In this document: piece by piece, positions 8,635-17,589 of the stretch | Layout of the letters: the number at the start of each line of letters is the position of its first letter | Position numbering within the stretch: the first letter of the stretch is position 1 | Source: CAVUBL01 sp963739795 | GTDB taxonomy: Bacteria > Acidobacteriota > Thermoanaerobaculia > Multivoradales > DATKCC01 | Direction of reading: 5' to 3' | Assembly (NCBI GenBank): GCA_963739795.1 | Contig: CAVUBL010000021.1 | Span: forward strand, 62,001 to 126,000 | Length of the DNA stretch: 64,000 nt | Made by a program: the position numbers and the translations under genes | Notes under the pieces: model-generated | The model's database searches: none | Told to the model about the DNA's origin: nothing | The model's input: the letters and a program-made list of their open reading frames with translations, nothing else

Positions 8635-9437
8635 CGGTTCCTCCACTCGGCCGGGCGCCGGGCGAGGAACGCCTCGACCCCCTCGTTGCCGTCGTGGCTC
8701 GGGAGCACCTGGTCGACGTACTGGGCTTCGGCCGCCTCGAGGGCGCCGTCGAGCCCGTCGAGGAAACCGCTCGCCCGGCGCAGGGCCCGGGTGCCCTGGC
8801 GCAGGGCGAAGGCCGAGAGGGGCCGCAGGGTCTCCCGGTACCAGGCGAGGAGGGCTTCCTCCGGGTCGCCTTCGCCCTCGAAGACCTCGGTCAGGAGGCC
8901 GAGACGCGAGGCGTCGGCGGCGCTCATGGGCCGGCCGGTCAGCAGGATGCGCTCGGCGGCGGAGGCCCCCATCCGCCAGGCTCCGACGGCGGCGAGCACG
9001 GGCGGGAAGACGCCGAGCTTGATCTCGGGGCAGCCGAGCCGGGCGCCCGGGGTGGCGAACAGGAAGTGGCAGGGCAGGGTGAGCTCGAAGCCGCCGCCCA
9101 GGCACTGTCCCTCGATCAGGGCCGCCACCGGCACCGGGTAGTCCGCCAGTTGCCGGATCAGGCGGTGGAAGGCGGCGAGCATGCCGGGAGCCTGGTCCTT
9201 CCGGTGCTCCTCGACCGAGGCGCCGTAGGAGAAGTTGCCGCCGGCACCCCGGAGCACGACGAGCCGCAGCTCGGGCCGGGCCTCGTGCTCCTCCAGGGCC
9301 GCGGCGAGCTCGCCCATCATCTCGGAGGTCAGCACGTTCCCCTTCGGGCGGTCGAGGAGGAGGCGCAGGACCGTGCCCTCCTCGAGCGAAGCGACCCGGA
9401 TCGTTCGGTGGCGCTCCGCGGTGGCGGCCGGGCTCAT
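8631..9437 (-). CDS. dch: Cyclohexa-1,5-diene-1-carbonyl-CoA hydratase (crotonase family)
   Basis: This 268-residue crotonase-fold enzyme carries oxyanion-hole and active-site stretches GGNFSYGASVEEH (about residues 66-78) and IEGQCLGGGFELTL (about 110-123). The FSYGASVEEH signature and the neighbours fit dienoyl-CoA hydratase, which adds water to the BcrABCD product. The ATG at 9437 overlaps the oah stop as ATGA. Its 3' end overlaps the TetR start. A generic enoyl-CoA hydratase is the alternative, but position between oah and bcr favours Dch. Confidence 0.87.
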   Translation of the reverse strand: MSPAATAERHRTIRVASLEEGTVLRLLLDRPKGNVLTSEMMGELAAALEEHEARPELRLVVLRGAGGNFSYGASVEEHRKDQAPGMLAAFHRLIRQLADYPVPVAALIEGQCLGGGFELTLPCHFLFATPGARLGCPEIKLGVFPPVLAAVGAWRMGASAAERILLTGRPMSAADASRLGLLTEVFEGEGDPEEALLAWYRETLRPLSAFALRQGTRALRRASGFLDGLDGALEAAEAQYVDQVLPSHDGNEGVEAFLARRPAEWRNR

Positions 9438-10600
9438 CGACTCCCCTCGATCTCGACGGTCAGCGCCGGCTCGGCCTCGGAGCGCTCTTCGGCCGCCAGC
9501 CGGGTGCGGGCGCCCTCGGGCAGGACTTCGCGGACCAGGGCGGGATCGAACCGGCGGCCCTCGGCCACCGCCCGGCGCAGGGCGGCGAAGTCGATCTCCC
9601 GCGCGCCCTTGTCGCCGTAGTGGAACGCCGCGAAGCCGGCGGCGGCCTCGGTCGTCATGTTGAGCGACAGCCAGGAGCGGTTGGTCTCGCTGTTGGCGTA
9701 CCAGTGCTCGAGCTTCTTCTTGCGCAGGCTCTCGAGGGTCTTGCGAGTGCAGTCCGGGAAGGTGTGGAGAAGGCGGGTGACCATGCGATCGACCGCCGCG
9801 TCGAGGGGCGCGAGGTCGACGGTGAGGCCGGCCGCCAGCTCCTTGGCCGCCTGCCGCGCGACCCCCGTCTTCCACTCGCCGTAGACGATCTGCCCCGAGC
9901 CGTCGATCCAGCGGTCGGTCACCACCAGCGGGTTGGGGACGAAAGCACCCTCCGGTGAGCGGTACACCGCCACCACCTCGTTGACCAGGCCGAGGCGATG
10001 GGCCTTGTAGGCCGACCAGGGCTCGCAGAGCACCAGGCTCTCGGCGGCATGGCCGAAGCCGACGTAGAGGTGCAGGAAGTCGGTCGAGCCGCCGTCCGGG
10101 GCCGAGCCGTGAACGGGGCCGGCCTGGCCGAAGGAGGCGGTGTCGGCGGCGAGGGTGAAGTCGCACGCCATGCCGATTTCCTGGCCGCCGGCGATCCGGA
10201 GCCCGTTGACTCGGCAGACCACCGGCTTGTCGCACAGGAGGATCGAGGTCACCATGTCGTTGAACAGGCGCATGTACTGGAGGTACTCGTGGGGCCGTCC
10301 GGCGTAGTAGGTGGCGTACTCCTCGGTGTTGCCGCCGGTGCAGAAGGAGCGCTCGCCGGTACCGGTGAAGACCACCGCCACGGCGCGGCGATCGGCGCTC
10401 GCGCGGCGGAAGGCGAGGATCACCTCGCGCGCCATGTCGGTGGTGTAGGAGTTGAGCTGGCGCGGGTTGTCGAGGTGGATCCAGACCTGATGGAGGTCGC
10501 GGACGGGGGCGCCGTCGCGGCCGAGGACGGGGCGCGTCTCGTAGCGGACGTGCTCGAAGACGTAGCCGGGGTCGAGGTCGTGGTTCTTGAGGTCGGTCAT
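9434..10600 (-). CDS. oah: 6-oxocyclohex-1-ene-1-carbonyl-CoA hydrolase (Oah/BamA)
   Basis: This 388-residue ring-opening hydrolase is the diagnostic marker of anaerobic aromatic degradation. Family-specific stretches visible are ERSFCTGGNTEEYATYYAG, INGLRIAGGQEIGMACDF-like sequence at about residues 135-152, and FGQAGPVHGSAPDGG. These match the Oah/BamA subgroup rather than ordinary crotonases. It adds water and cleaves the ring to give 3-hydroxypimelyl-CoA. It lies second in the operon, 84 bp after had, and overlaps dch by ATGA. The C-terminus is about 12 residues longer than usual and acidic. Confidence 0.95.
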   Translation of the reverse strand: MTDLKNHDLDPGYVFEHVRYETRPVLGRDGAPVRDLHQVWIHLDNPRQLNSYTTDMAREVILAFRRASADRRAVAVVFTGTGERSFCTGGNTEEYATYYAGRPHEYLQYMRLFNDMVTSILLCDKPVVCRVNGLRIAGGQEIGMACDFTLAADTASFGQAGPVHGSAPDGGSTDFLHLYVGFGHAAESLVLCEPWSAYKAHRLGLVNEVVAVYRSPEGAFVPNPLVVTDRWIDGSGQIVYGEWKTGVARQAAKELAAGLTVDLAPLDAAVDRMVTRLLHTFPDCTRKTLESLRKKKLEHWYANSETNRSWLSLNMTTEAAAGFAAFHYGDKGAREIDFAALRRAVAEGRRFDPALVREVLPEGARTRLAAEERSEAEPALTVEIEGSR

Positions 10601-10684
10601 GATCTGGCAAGTTCCTTTCGAAGCGGCAGAGCTCTCCCGCGCGAGGGTGGGAAGGGGAACGAGGGGTTGCGGGGGTGCTCCATG

Positions 10685-11743
10685 TCAGGTCTCCGGATGG
10701 AGCACCATCCGGCGGGCGAGGCGGTGGTTCGCCATGTCGTCCAGGAGGCGGTTGAGCTCGGACATGGGGGCGTGGTCGAGCATCGGCGAGAGGCTCACCC
10801 GGCCGTCGTAGATCAGGTCGAGCACCGCCGGGTACGCCTCGGGCGGGCAGCCCCAGGTGCCGTGGACGGTGGCGTCGAACGCCATGAGATTCGACAGGCG
10901 GACCGAAAGCGACTCCGGCGTGTAGCCCACCTGCACCAGGGTCGCCGCCCGGTCGAGGAGGGCGAAGGCCAGAGCCTGGCCGGCGGCCGTGCCGCTCGCC
11001 TCGAAGATCCGCAGGCGCAGCGACGGGATCTGCCACTCGCGGGCCAGGCTGCGGATCTCCTTGCGCACCTCCTTGGCCGGCCGGTCGGCGACGCCGACGG
11101 CGTGCTCGGCCCCCAGCTCGCGGGAGCGCTCGAGGGCCGCGGGCGCTACGTCGCAGGCCACCACCCGGGCGCCCAGGGCGCGGGCGATCTGCACCAGGAA
11201 GCCGCCCACTCCGCCGGTGCCCACCACGACGGCCAGGTCGCCGGCGGCGAGGTCGGCGCGCACCGTCGCCTGGTAGGCGGTGGAGACGGCGTCGGCCACC
11301 ACCGAGAGCTCGTCCAGGGCGAAGCCCGCCGGCGCCTGGTCGAGGGACACCAGGGGGCCCGCCGGCACCAGCAGATGGCTCGCGAAGCCGCCGTGGATGT
11401 CGTTTCCGGGCATCCGCTGGTCGGGGCAGGCGTTGCCCCGCCCGGCGCGGCAGAACTCGCACTCGCCACACGGCAGCACCGCCGGCACCAGCACCGGCTT
11501 GCCGAGCAGGTGGCCGGCGCCCGCGCCGGCCCCGATCACGGTGCCGGTGATCTCGTGGCCCAACACCAGGGGCAAGGGGTGGCGCGGCGGCACCGAGCCG
11601 TCGGCGAACCCCAGGTCGGTGTGGCACAGGCCGCAGGCCGAGACCTCGACCAGCGCCTCGCCGGGGCCGGGCTCCGACAGCTCCAGGCTCCGCTTCACCA
11701 GGGGCCGGTCCGGCGTCTCCAGGAAGTAGCCTTCCGCCATCAT
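10685..11743 (-). CDS. had: 6-hydroxycyclohex-1-ene-1-carbonyl-CoA dehydrogenase
   Basis: This zinc-type alcohol dehydrogenase of about 352 residues has the catalytic-zinc motif SACGLCHTDLG, GHEITGTV, the structural-zinc cluster CGECEFCRAGRGNAC and the NAD-binding GTGGVGGFLVQ loop. Next to oah and dch it is best read as Had/BamQ, which oxidises 6-hydroxycyclohexenecarboxyl-CoA. A GGAGGG lies 10 bases upstream of ATG 11743. TTG at 11749 and ATG at 11740 are possible alternatives. It is the first gene of the operon, directly behind the palindromic operator. Confidence 0.9.
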   Translation of the reverse strand: MMAEGYFLETPDRPLVKRSLELSEPGPGEALVEVSACGLCHTDLGFADGSVPPRHPLPLVLGHEITGTVIGAGAGAGHLLGKPVLVPAVLPCGECEFCRAGRGNACPDQRMPGNDIHGGFASHLLVPAGPLVSLDQAPAGFALDELSVVADAVSTAYQATVRADLAAGDLAVVVGTGGVGGFLVQIARALGARVVACDVAPAALERSRELGAEHAVGVADRPAKEVRKEIRSLAREWQIPSLRLRIFEASGTAAGQALAFALLDRAATLVQVGYTPESLSVRLSNLMAFDATVHGTWGCPPEAYPAVLDLIYDGRVSLSPMLDHAPMSELNRLLDDMANHRLARRMVLHPET

Positions 11744-11795
11744 CCGCAACCGCCCTCCTTTTCGGGGGTTTGGAAGTCCGATGGGGAAAGTTTAG

Positions 11796-11815
11796 GTGAA
11801 CGATCGTTCGTTCAC
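11796..11815. promoter_or_regulatory. Candidate TetR operator upstream of the had-oah-dch-tetR-bcr operon
   Basis: The sequence GTGAACGATCGTTCGTTCAC has 7-bp inverted arms (GTGAACG/CGTTCAC) and a perfect inner ACGATCGT palindrome. It lies about 50 bp upstream of had, where it could overlap the promoter. Length and symmetry are typical of TetR operators, and the operon encodes a TetR regulator. Binding is inferred. Confidence 0.65.
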
Positions 11816-11900
11816 AACTACCCGGAAGGGTGGGATCGATACGAGGGAGAGAAAGGAAGGGGAAGGGCGGTCGCCCTTCCCCCTCGGCAAATCGCGACTG

Positions 11901-11960
11901 CCTAGCCTGGAAAATTCAAGATCCGGCTACTGCGAGCCGTCTCGTGAACAGTCCAGGCTA
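11901..11960. repeat. MITE-like element, short 60-bp form
   Basis: The ends CCTAGCCTGG and its inverted copy TCCAGGCTA bound a 60-bp unit. Its left 39 bp and right 21 bp match the two ends of the 180-bp element at 19761-19940. The interior seems lost between short GCCG repeats. The right end supplies the stop codon of the small secreted-protein gene next to it. Confidence 0.75.
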
Positions 11961-12266
11961 GCCGTTGGGATCCATCCCGGGACCGGCGTCCGCGCAGGCG
12001 GTGCACTGCCAGTCGCCCGGCGCCGGCTTGCTCCCGGTGCTCACCTGGGCGGGTGCCGTTCGCGAGTGGACGACCATCGCCGGGCCTCCCGGCAAGGGTA
12101 GACCCAGGAAATCGTCGACCCAGTGCCAGACCACGGACCAGAACGAGCTCGCGACGGGTGGGCCCGACATCGGCCCGGCCGGCTGCGCATGGAGCACAGC
12201 GGGCGCGAGCAGCAGGATGGTGACCACCACGACGCACGCGGAATGCCTGAGATGGCTACGACTCAT
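11958..12266 (-). CDS. Small exported protein of unknown function
   Basis: This 102-residue protein has a clear signal peptide (basic start, hydrophobic residues 11-25, AHA-like cleavage site near LHAQ) and a short mature part with a CTAC pair near the C-terminus. AGGAGG lies five bases before the ATG, so it is probably a real gene. The TAG stop is formed by the edge of the adjacent MITE-like repeat, so the original C-terminus may have been longer. It follows the TPR gene by 93 bp on the same strand. I do not recognise a family. Confidence 0.6.
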   Translation of the reverse strand: MSRSHLRHSACVVVVTILLLAPAVLHAQPAGPMSGPPVASSFWSVVWHWVDDFLGLPLPGGPAMVVHSRTAPAQVSTGSKPAPGDWQCTACADAGPGMDPNG

Positions 12267-12359
12267 GTTCGCCTCCTGTAAGAGGCGGGTCGTCGGCCGG
12301 CCTCCGAGGCCGGTTCGCCCGCCTCGGTCAACTCGGTCCGGGGACCGTCGCGGCGGCCC

Positions 12360-13724
12360 CTACGCGTCGGACTCGAAGCGCAGGGCCGGGTTGCGGCGGG
12401 CGTGGTGGAGGTAGCGGGCGACCTGCTGCACCAGGGAGACGGTGGCCGCGTCCCGTTCGATCGCTTGCTGCACGATGGCCAGTGCGGCGAGGGCCTCGCG
12501 GTGGACGTCGCGGGAGGCGAAGATCTGCACCATCCGGCCGGCGAGCTCGCGGGCCTCCCCGAAGCGCTCGGTGGCGAGGTAGAGCTCGGCGAGGTCGAGG
12601 GCTACGAGGGCGGCGTCATAGCCGGTCCCGGCTTCGACGAAGCCCTCTATCGCGCGCTGGAGGGCGGCCTCCGCCACCGAGTCCTGGCGGAGCTGACGGC
12701 TGATCAGGCCCTCGGTCCAGAGGAGCCGGAGGCGGTCGATGGGTGCCCCGGTCCGCACCGCGAGCTTGCGCACCTCACGGAGCATCTTGCGCGCCTCCAG
12801 GGGATTGCCGGCCTCGCCCAGGTAGAGGGCCAGGTTGTTCTTGAGGCAGAGCAAAGCCCGGGGCTCGCGCTCGGCGTCGACCCGGGTCGCGGCCTCCTGG
12901 AGGAGAGCGATCGCCTCCTCGAGGTGGTCCATTTCCCGGTACACCAGAGACTTGCTGATCAAGGCCCGACCCTGCTGGTGGTCGTCCCCGGTCGCCCGGT
13001 ACAGCTCGAGCGCCCAGTCGATCGCCGCGACTGCTTCCTCGAAGCGGCGTTGGTCCCGAAGGTACGAGGCCTTGAGGTGGAAGAGGGTCGCCGCCTCGCT
13101 CGGATCGCCCGTGCCCCGGGCGTGGAACCCTTCGGCGATCTCGAAGGCCTCGGAGACGCTCCGCAGGTCGGAGCGGATCCGCCGGCAGTTGGCGATGTAG
13201 GCCCAGGCCTCGGCCTTGAGGTCGTTGAGCAGGGCCGGGCCGTGGGTCGCGCGGTCCAGCCGGTAGGTGACGGCGAGGGCGAGCTCGGCGAGCTCCTCGG
13301 CCCGGGCCGGCTCCTCGGACCAGATCCGCCGGCACTCGGCCAGCAGGAGCTCGGCGAGGCCGTAGGTCTGGTAGCGCGGGGAGTTGTCCACCAGGATCGC
13401 CCGCCGGCCGGGCGGGTGGTCCTCGAGCTCGGCCCACAGGGCCGGGGCGCCGGCCCGCTCGCGCTCGATGGCGAGGCCGGTGGTGCGGAGCTTCTCGGCG
13501 ACCGCCCGGGTCACGCCCTCGTAGGCGCCGGGGGGCACCTCGAAGCGGCGGGTGCCGAACATCGTGTCGTAAAGGGACTGGGCCTCGGGCCCGAGCTCCG
13601 CCAGCTTCGCCCGGCACTCGGCGCACAGGAACAGGTGCCAGGCGACCTCGAACGTCTCCTCGCGGGAGAGGTTCCGGTCGGCCCAGCGGGCGAGGGTCTC
13701 TCGCTCAAGGTGGTCGTCGCTCAT
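12360..13724 (-). CDS. Zinc-finger (anti-sigma-like) TPR protein
   Basis: The protein of 454 residues begins with a zf-HC2-like motif, HLFLCAEC (HX3CX2C, about residues 30-37), as in anti-sigma factors. A long all-helical part with TPR-like repeats follows (about 110-440, for example AATLFHLKASYLRDQRRFEEA at its core). No membrane segment is visible, so it would be cytoplasmic. A good GGGAGG precedes the ATG, and the start lies inside the 3' end of a sigma-like gene (20-bp overlap). The pairing suggests control of transcription or protein-protein scaffolding, but the target is unknown. Confidence 0.8.
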   Translation of the reverse strand: MSDDHLERETLARWADRNLSREETFEVAWHLFLCAECRAKLAELGPEAQSLYDTMFGTRRFEVPPGAYEGVTRAVAEKLRTTGLAIERERAGAPALWAELEDHPPGRRAILVDNSPRYQTYGLAELLLAECRRIWSEEPARAEELAELALAVTYRLDRATHGPALLNDLKAEAWAYIANCRRIRSDLRSVSEAFEIAEGFHARGTGDPSEAATLFHLKASYLRDQRRFEEAVAAIDWALELYRATGDDHQQGRALISKSLVYREMDHLEEAIALLQEAATRVDAEREPRALLCLKNNLALYLGEAGNPLEARKMLREVRKLAVRTGAPIDRLRLLWTEGLISRQLRQDSVAEAALQRAIEGFVEAGTGYDAALVALDLAELYLATERFGEARELAGRMVQIFASRDVHREALAALAIVQQAIERDAATVSLVQQVARYLHHARRNPALRFESDA

Positions 13725-14028
13725 GATCCTCCCGATCCTCCTCTCCGTCCGTCTCGATCGGCTCGGTCGTTTCGTCGAGGGCGGCCAGGGCCTGGCGCCG
13801 ACGCTCGGCCAGGAGCGTCGCGCAACCCCGTTCCACCGCTCGGAGCAGCCGCCCCTCCATGTCTGGCGGGCGGCTGCAGCGGAGCTGGACCTCCAGCACC
13901 GCTTCGTCGAGGATCGGCACGGCGTCGTCCGGGCTCACGCCGAAACGACGGAAGAGGGCTTCGAGGCGGGGAGCGAGGCGCCGCAGCAGCTCCGCCAGGT
14001 TCCCGTCTCGCGCATCTCCGGGGGTCAT
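13705..14028 (-). CDS. Short sigma-70-region-2-like protein
   Basis: This 107-residue protein contains a degenerate ECF sigma region 2 pattern: PRLEALFRRFGVSPDDAVP, then EVQLRCSRPPDMEGRLLRAV and ERGCATLLAERRRQ. Region 4 is absent, so it is either a stand-alone region-2 protein or a cut-down sigma factor. The last third is Glu/Asp/Arg-rich. It overlaps the downstream zinc-finger TPR gene by 20 bp, the usual arrangement for a sigma/anti-sigma pair. Whether it binds RNA polymerase is unknown. Confidence 0.6.
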   Translation of the reverse strand: MTPGDARDGNLAELLRRLAPRLEALFRRFGVSPDDAVPILDEAVLEVQLRCSRPPDMEGRLLRAVERGCATLLAERRRQALAALDETTEPIETDGEEDREDHERRPP

Positions 14029-14112
14029 GGGCCTTCATTCTACGCTGCTCGGCCCGATCCCGGCCTCTTGGCCTCCCGTCGACGATGTCCGAGTCTAGAA
14101 CAAATACATCTT

Positions 14113-14488
14113 CTAACGCAAATAGATTCGTCGAGACGGGATCTGTAGCAGAGACTTTATCGCCTCGTCAGGGATCTCGACGCGACGAGATGGCCGCGCG
14201 CCGCCGAGGGCCGGGGTCCGCGCCGGGACCAGGCCGTCGGCACCGGGGATGGCGAGATCGGAGAGCACCAGGTCGAAGGTCCGGTGCCCCGTCACCCAGA
14301 CGCCCTCCAGGCCGTAGGGCAGGGCGCTCAGGGGGAGCGGTGCTACCGGGGAACAGGTGGGAAGGGCGGCGAGGAAGCCGACGAGACCGCCGGCCAGCGG
14401 CCCGTACCAGACCGCCGTGAGGAGGGCGCAGAGCCCGCCGAAGACCAGGTGGACACCGGGGATGACCTCCTCGAACCGGCGAGGGCGC
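14113..14488 (-). pseudogene. Possible gene remnant with membrane-like segments
   Basis: Between the sigma-like gene and the PilZ gene, one minus-strand frame stays open to the TAG at 14113. It reads hydrophobic stretches (VHLVFGGLCALLTAVWYG, then LAGGLVGFLAAL) followed by FDLVLSDLAIPGADGL, which looks like the phosphorylation-site loop of a response regulator. No ATG or GTG precedes the hydrophobic part within this frame. It may be a decayed 3' end of a gene, or nothing. The rest of 14029-14112 is AT-richer and shows no recognisable feature. Confidence 0.25.
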
Positions 14489-14836
14489 TCAAGCGCCGGC
14501 TTGCGCAGCGACCACCGACTCGACGTACGCTCGGTCGGCGGGGCTCATGCGCAGGAACTCCACTCCGACCTCGTGCTCGCCGCGCTCGCGCTCGCGCTCG
14601 TAGACCACTCGGCTGTCGGCCCGGACCACCCGCTCGCCGAGGGCGATCAACATCTCCATCAGGGAGCCGAAGCCCACCGGCTCAGGGCTCAGGAACATGC
14701 AGCCGCCGGAGCCCAGGACCTGGGTGCGGGTGAAGTCTTCGAACTGACGCTGGAAGGGCTCGGGGTCGAGCACGCGCACCAGCGAAGGCCGGTCGATGGG
14801 GACTCTGGGGTAGCGTCGCTTCTGTCGATAGGGCAT
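14489..14836 (-). CDS. PilZ-domain protein
   Basis: This 115-residue protein starts MPYRQKRRYPRVPI, matching the RXXXR c-di-GMP binding motif of PilZ domains, and continues with a beta-barrel-like pattern including GSGGCMFLS (the D/NXSXXG position). It may sense c-di-GMP and act on motility, pili or exopolysaccharide. It is divergent from polB with about 117 bp between them. A weak GGAG lies 10-13 bases before the ATG. Confidence 0.75.
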   Translation of the reverse strand: MPYRQKRRYPRVPIDRPSLVRVLDPEPFQRQFEDFTRTQVLGSGGCMFLSPEPVGFGSLMEMLIALGERVVRADSRVVYERERERGEHEVGVEFLRMSPADRAYVESVVAAQAGA

Positions 14837-14953
14837 GAGCGTCTGTCTCCGGCTTCTTGAGATCTGCGTATGAACATAGAAGTATAGCCGAGTTCCGTTG
14901 TCAAGGGCCGGCGGCCGCGTGGGGCCGCCGGCCCGGGTAGACTGCCTCTTCTC

Positions 14954-17323
14954 ATGGATGCGCAAGCGCCCGTGCGCGGCTTCATCCTCCAGCCGACCTA
15001 TCGCATCGAGCGGGGGCGGCCGGTGGTGCATCTCTACGGTCTCCTGGAGACCGGCGAGAGCTTTCTCGTGCGCGACCGGCGCCAGGTGCCGGCGTTCTAT
15101 GTGCTGGAGCGGGACCGGGAGCGCGTCGTCGAGACGGCCCAGGGGGTGGGCCCGTTCCGGCTGGTGGAAAGCGATCGCGTGAGCTTGCGGGGCGAGCCGG
15201 TGACCCGGGTGGAGGTTGCCAAGCCGTCCGATGCCCCCCGGGTCCGGGACCGCCTCCACAAGAGGGGCCTGGTGACCTTCGAGGCCGACGTGCGCTTCGC
15301 CGTGCGGTATCTCATCGACCGGGGGATCCGGGGGTCGCTCGAGATTCGGGGCGAGTCCCGGCCCGGGTCGGGGGTGGACCGGGTGTTCGAGGACCCGGAC
15401 GTGGCGCCGGCCGACTGGGTGCCCCGGCTCGGCGTGCTCTCCTTCGACATCGAGACCGACCCGGAGGCGGAGCGGCTGCTGTCGATCGCGCTCTGGGGCT
15501 GCGGCGCGGCGGAGGTGCTGATGCTTTGCCCGGAGGGGGCGTCGCGGCCGGCCGGGTCGGTGCGGGTGGCGGGCTTCGGAACCGAGGCCGAGCTGCTGGC
15601 CGGCTTCGCCCACCGGGTGCGCGAGATCGATCCGGACGTCCTGACGGGCTGGAACGTGATCGACTTCGACCTGGCGGTGCTGGCCCGCCTCTCCGAGCGC
15701 TGGGGCGGGGTGCTCGAGCTCGGCCGCGGGCCGGGCACGGTCCGGCTTGCGCGGGGGTTCCGGCGCGGGCCGTCCCACGCGTCGGTGCCGGGCCGGATTG
15801 TCCTCGACGGCATCCAGCTCCTGCGCGGCGCCTCCATCCGGATGGAGAGCTACGCCCTGGACGCCGTGGCCCGAAAGGTCCTGGGCGAGGGCAAGACCCA
15901 CTCGGCGGGCGAGGGCGGGCGGGAGATCCTCCGGCTCTTCGAGGAGGACCGGCCGGCGCTCGCCGAGTACAACCTGACCGACGCGCGGCTGGCGCTCGAG
16001 ATCCTGGAGCACTTCCAGCTCGTGGAGCTGGCGGTCGAGAGGAGCCGTCTGACCGGTCTGCCGCCGGAGCGGTTGGGGGCCTCGATCGCGGCGTTCGACT
16101 TCCTCTATCTCTCGGAGCTCGGGCGCCGGGGGGTGGTCGCGCCCACGGTGGGCTCCGGGGGCGAGGAGCCCGGCGAGACAGCGGGGGGACACGTCCTCGA
16201 GCCGCGGCCCGGCCTCTACGAGAACGTGCCGGTGTTCGACTTTCGGAGCCTGTACCCGAGCCTGATCCGGACCTTCGGGATCGATCCGCTGAACCACGTG
16301 GCGAAGGCGAATGCGGGCCGGGGAGAGGGGGACGGAGACGAGGACCTGGTGGTTGCCCCCAACGGCGCCGCCTTCCGGCGCCGGGCGGGGATCCTGCCGG
16401 CGATGCTGGACGAGCTGTTCCCGCGTCGCGAGGCCGCCCGGCGTGCCGGGGACCCGGTGACGAGCTACGCCATCAAGATCCTGATGAACTCCTTCTACGG
16501 TGTGCTGGCGACCTCGGCCTGCCGATTCCACAGCCCCCAGATCGCCAACGCCATCACGGGCTTCGGCCGGGAGGTCCTGCTCTGGACCCGGGACCGGATC
16601 GCCGCCCGTGGCCACCGGGTGCTCTACGGCGACACCGACAGCCTCTTCGTCGAGTCCGATCTCGCGGGGGTGGACACGGCGCGGGCCTTCGCCGAGGGAC
16701 TCGCCGCCGACCTCAACCGGGAGCTCGCCGAGTGGATCGCCGGGCGCTGGCGCGTGGAGAGCCGCCTGGAGCTGCGGTTCGAGCGGCTGTACCTGAAGCT
16801 CCTGCTACCTTCGCGGCGTCACGGCGGCCGGGGCGCCCGCAAGCGATACGTGGGGCTGGTCGAGGAGGGGGGCGAGCGGCGCACGGTCTTCACCGGCATG
16901 GAGGTGGTGCGGCGGGACTGGACCGAGCTCGCGCGGCGGGTCCAGCAGGAGCTCTACGAGCGCCTGTTCGGAGGCGGGGAGGTGGAGCCGTACCTGCGCC
17001 GGGTGCTGGCCGAGCTCGAGGCCGGCGAGCTGGACGACCTCCTGGTCTACTACAAAGGGCTGCGCAAGGACCCGAAGGAGTACACGTCGACCACCCCGCC
17101 CCACGTGGCCGCGGCGAGGAAGCTCTCGGGGTCCGGTCCCGGACGTGATGGCCTATGTCGTGACGGTGGCGGGCCCCGAGCCGGCCGCCGAGCGCGACCA
17201 CGCGTTCGACTACGGGCACTACGTGGAGAAGCAGATCCGTCCGGTCGCGGAGCCGGTTCTCGAGCTGGTGGGGGTGGGCTTCGACGCCCTGACCGGCCGG
17301 GGCGAGCAGCTCGGGCTGTTTTG
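14954..17323 (+). CDS. polB: DNA polymerase II (family B), frameshifted near the C-terminus
   Basis: All family B signatures are present. Exonuclease motifs are SFDIETD (about residue 163), NVIDFDLAVL and YNLTDARLAL. Polymerase motifs are DFRSLYPSLI (A), KILMNSFYGVL (B) and YGDTDSLFV (C). The reading frame breaks at about 17132. Before it, the protein reads GLRKDPKEYTSTTPPHVAAARKLSG. After one extra T in CTCTCGGGGTCCGGTCCC, the expected C-terminus continues in the next frame as DVMAYVVTVAGPEP through GEQLGLF, ending with TGA at 17323. Removing that T gives a protein of about 789 residues, close to E. coli Pol II. It serves in translesion and repair synthesis. The break may be a real mutation or a sequencing error. 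Confidence 0.88.
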
Positions 17324-17478
17324 ATTGGATTACCTACCTCACCCTTTCCCTCCCTCGCGGGGGGCGAGGGACGCCCGCTTCCGCCCTGGATTCCCGGTGA
17401 TTACCCTAGCAGCGCCCCGATCCCCTTCCCGCGCGGCCGTGGAGAATTCCGCCGCGAGAGTCAATTGCCTGTCTCTCT

Positions 17479-17500
17479 CCAGGTGCCACCCTCGTGGTGG
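17479..17500 (-). repeat. REP-like palindrome, copy 1
   Basis: Reads CCAGGTGCCACCCTCGTGGTGG, a member of the dispersed family with consensus CCACCA-N-3-5-GGGTGGCACYTGGTGG. It lies in the 266-bp gap between polB and the convergent kinase gene. Apart from copies 1 and 2 the gap shows no feature. Confidence 0.85.
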
Positions 17501-17511
17501 TGACCCCTCCT

Positions 17512-17536
17512 CCAAGTGCCACCCTCTTGGTGGTGG
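17512..17536 (-). repeat. REP-like palindrome, copy 2
   Basis: Same orientation as copy 1 and 11 bp from it, so the two form a tandem cluster in the polB/kinase intergenic gap. The core is CCAAGTGCCACCCTCTTGG. Confidence 0.88.
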
Positions 17537-17589
17537 CTGCGGGTTCCGCCGCTCGGTGGGGGACGTTGCGCGACTCCGCGAGCACTGGA

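Noticed and set aside
8631..11627. A very long open frame (about 1000 codons) on the minus strand over the oah/dch genes
   Set aside because: It is an out-of-phase reading of GC-rich genes with Arg/Pro/Gly-rich product and no recognisable domain. The real genes use other frames.
15526..17148. A 540-codon plus-strand frame inside polB
   Set aside because: It is the out-of-phase shadow of polB, rich in Ala/Gly/Arg, without family motifs.
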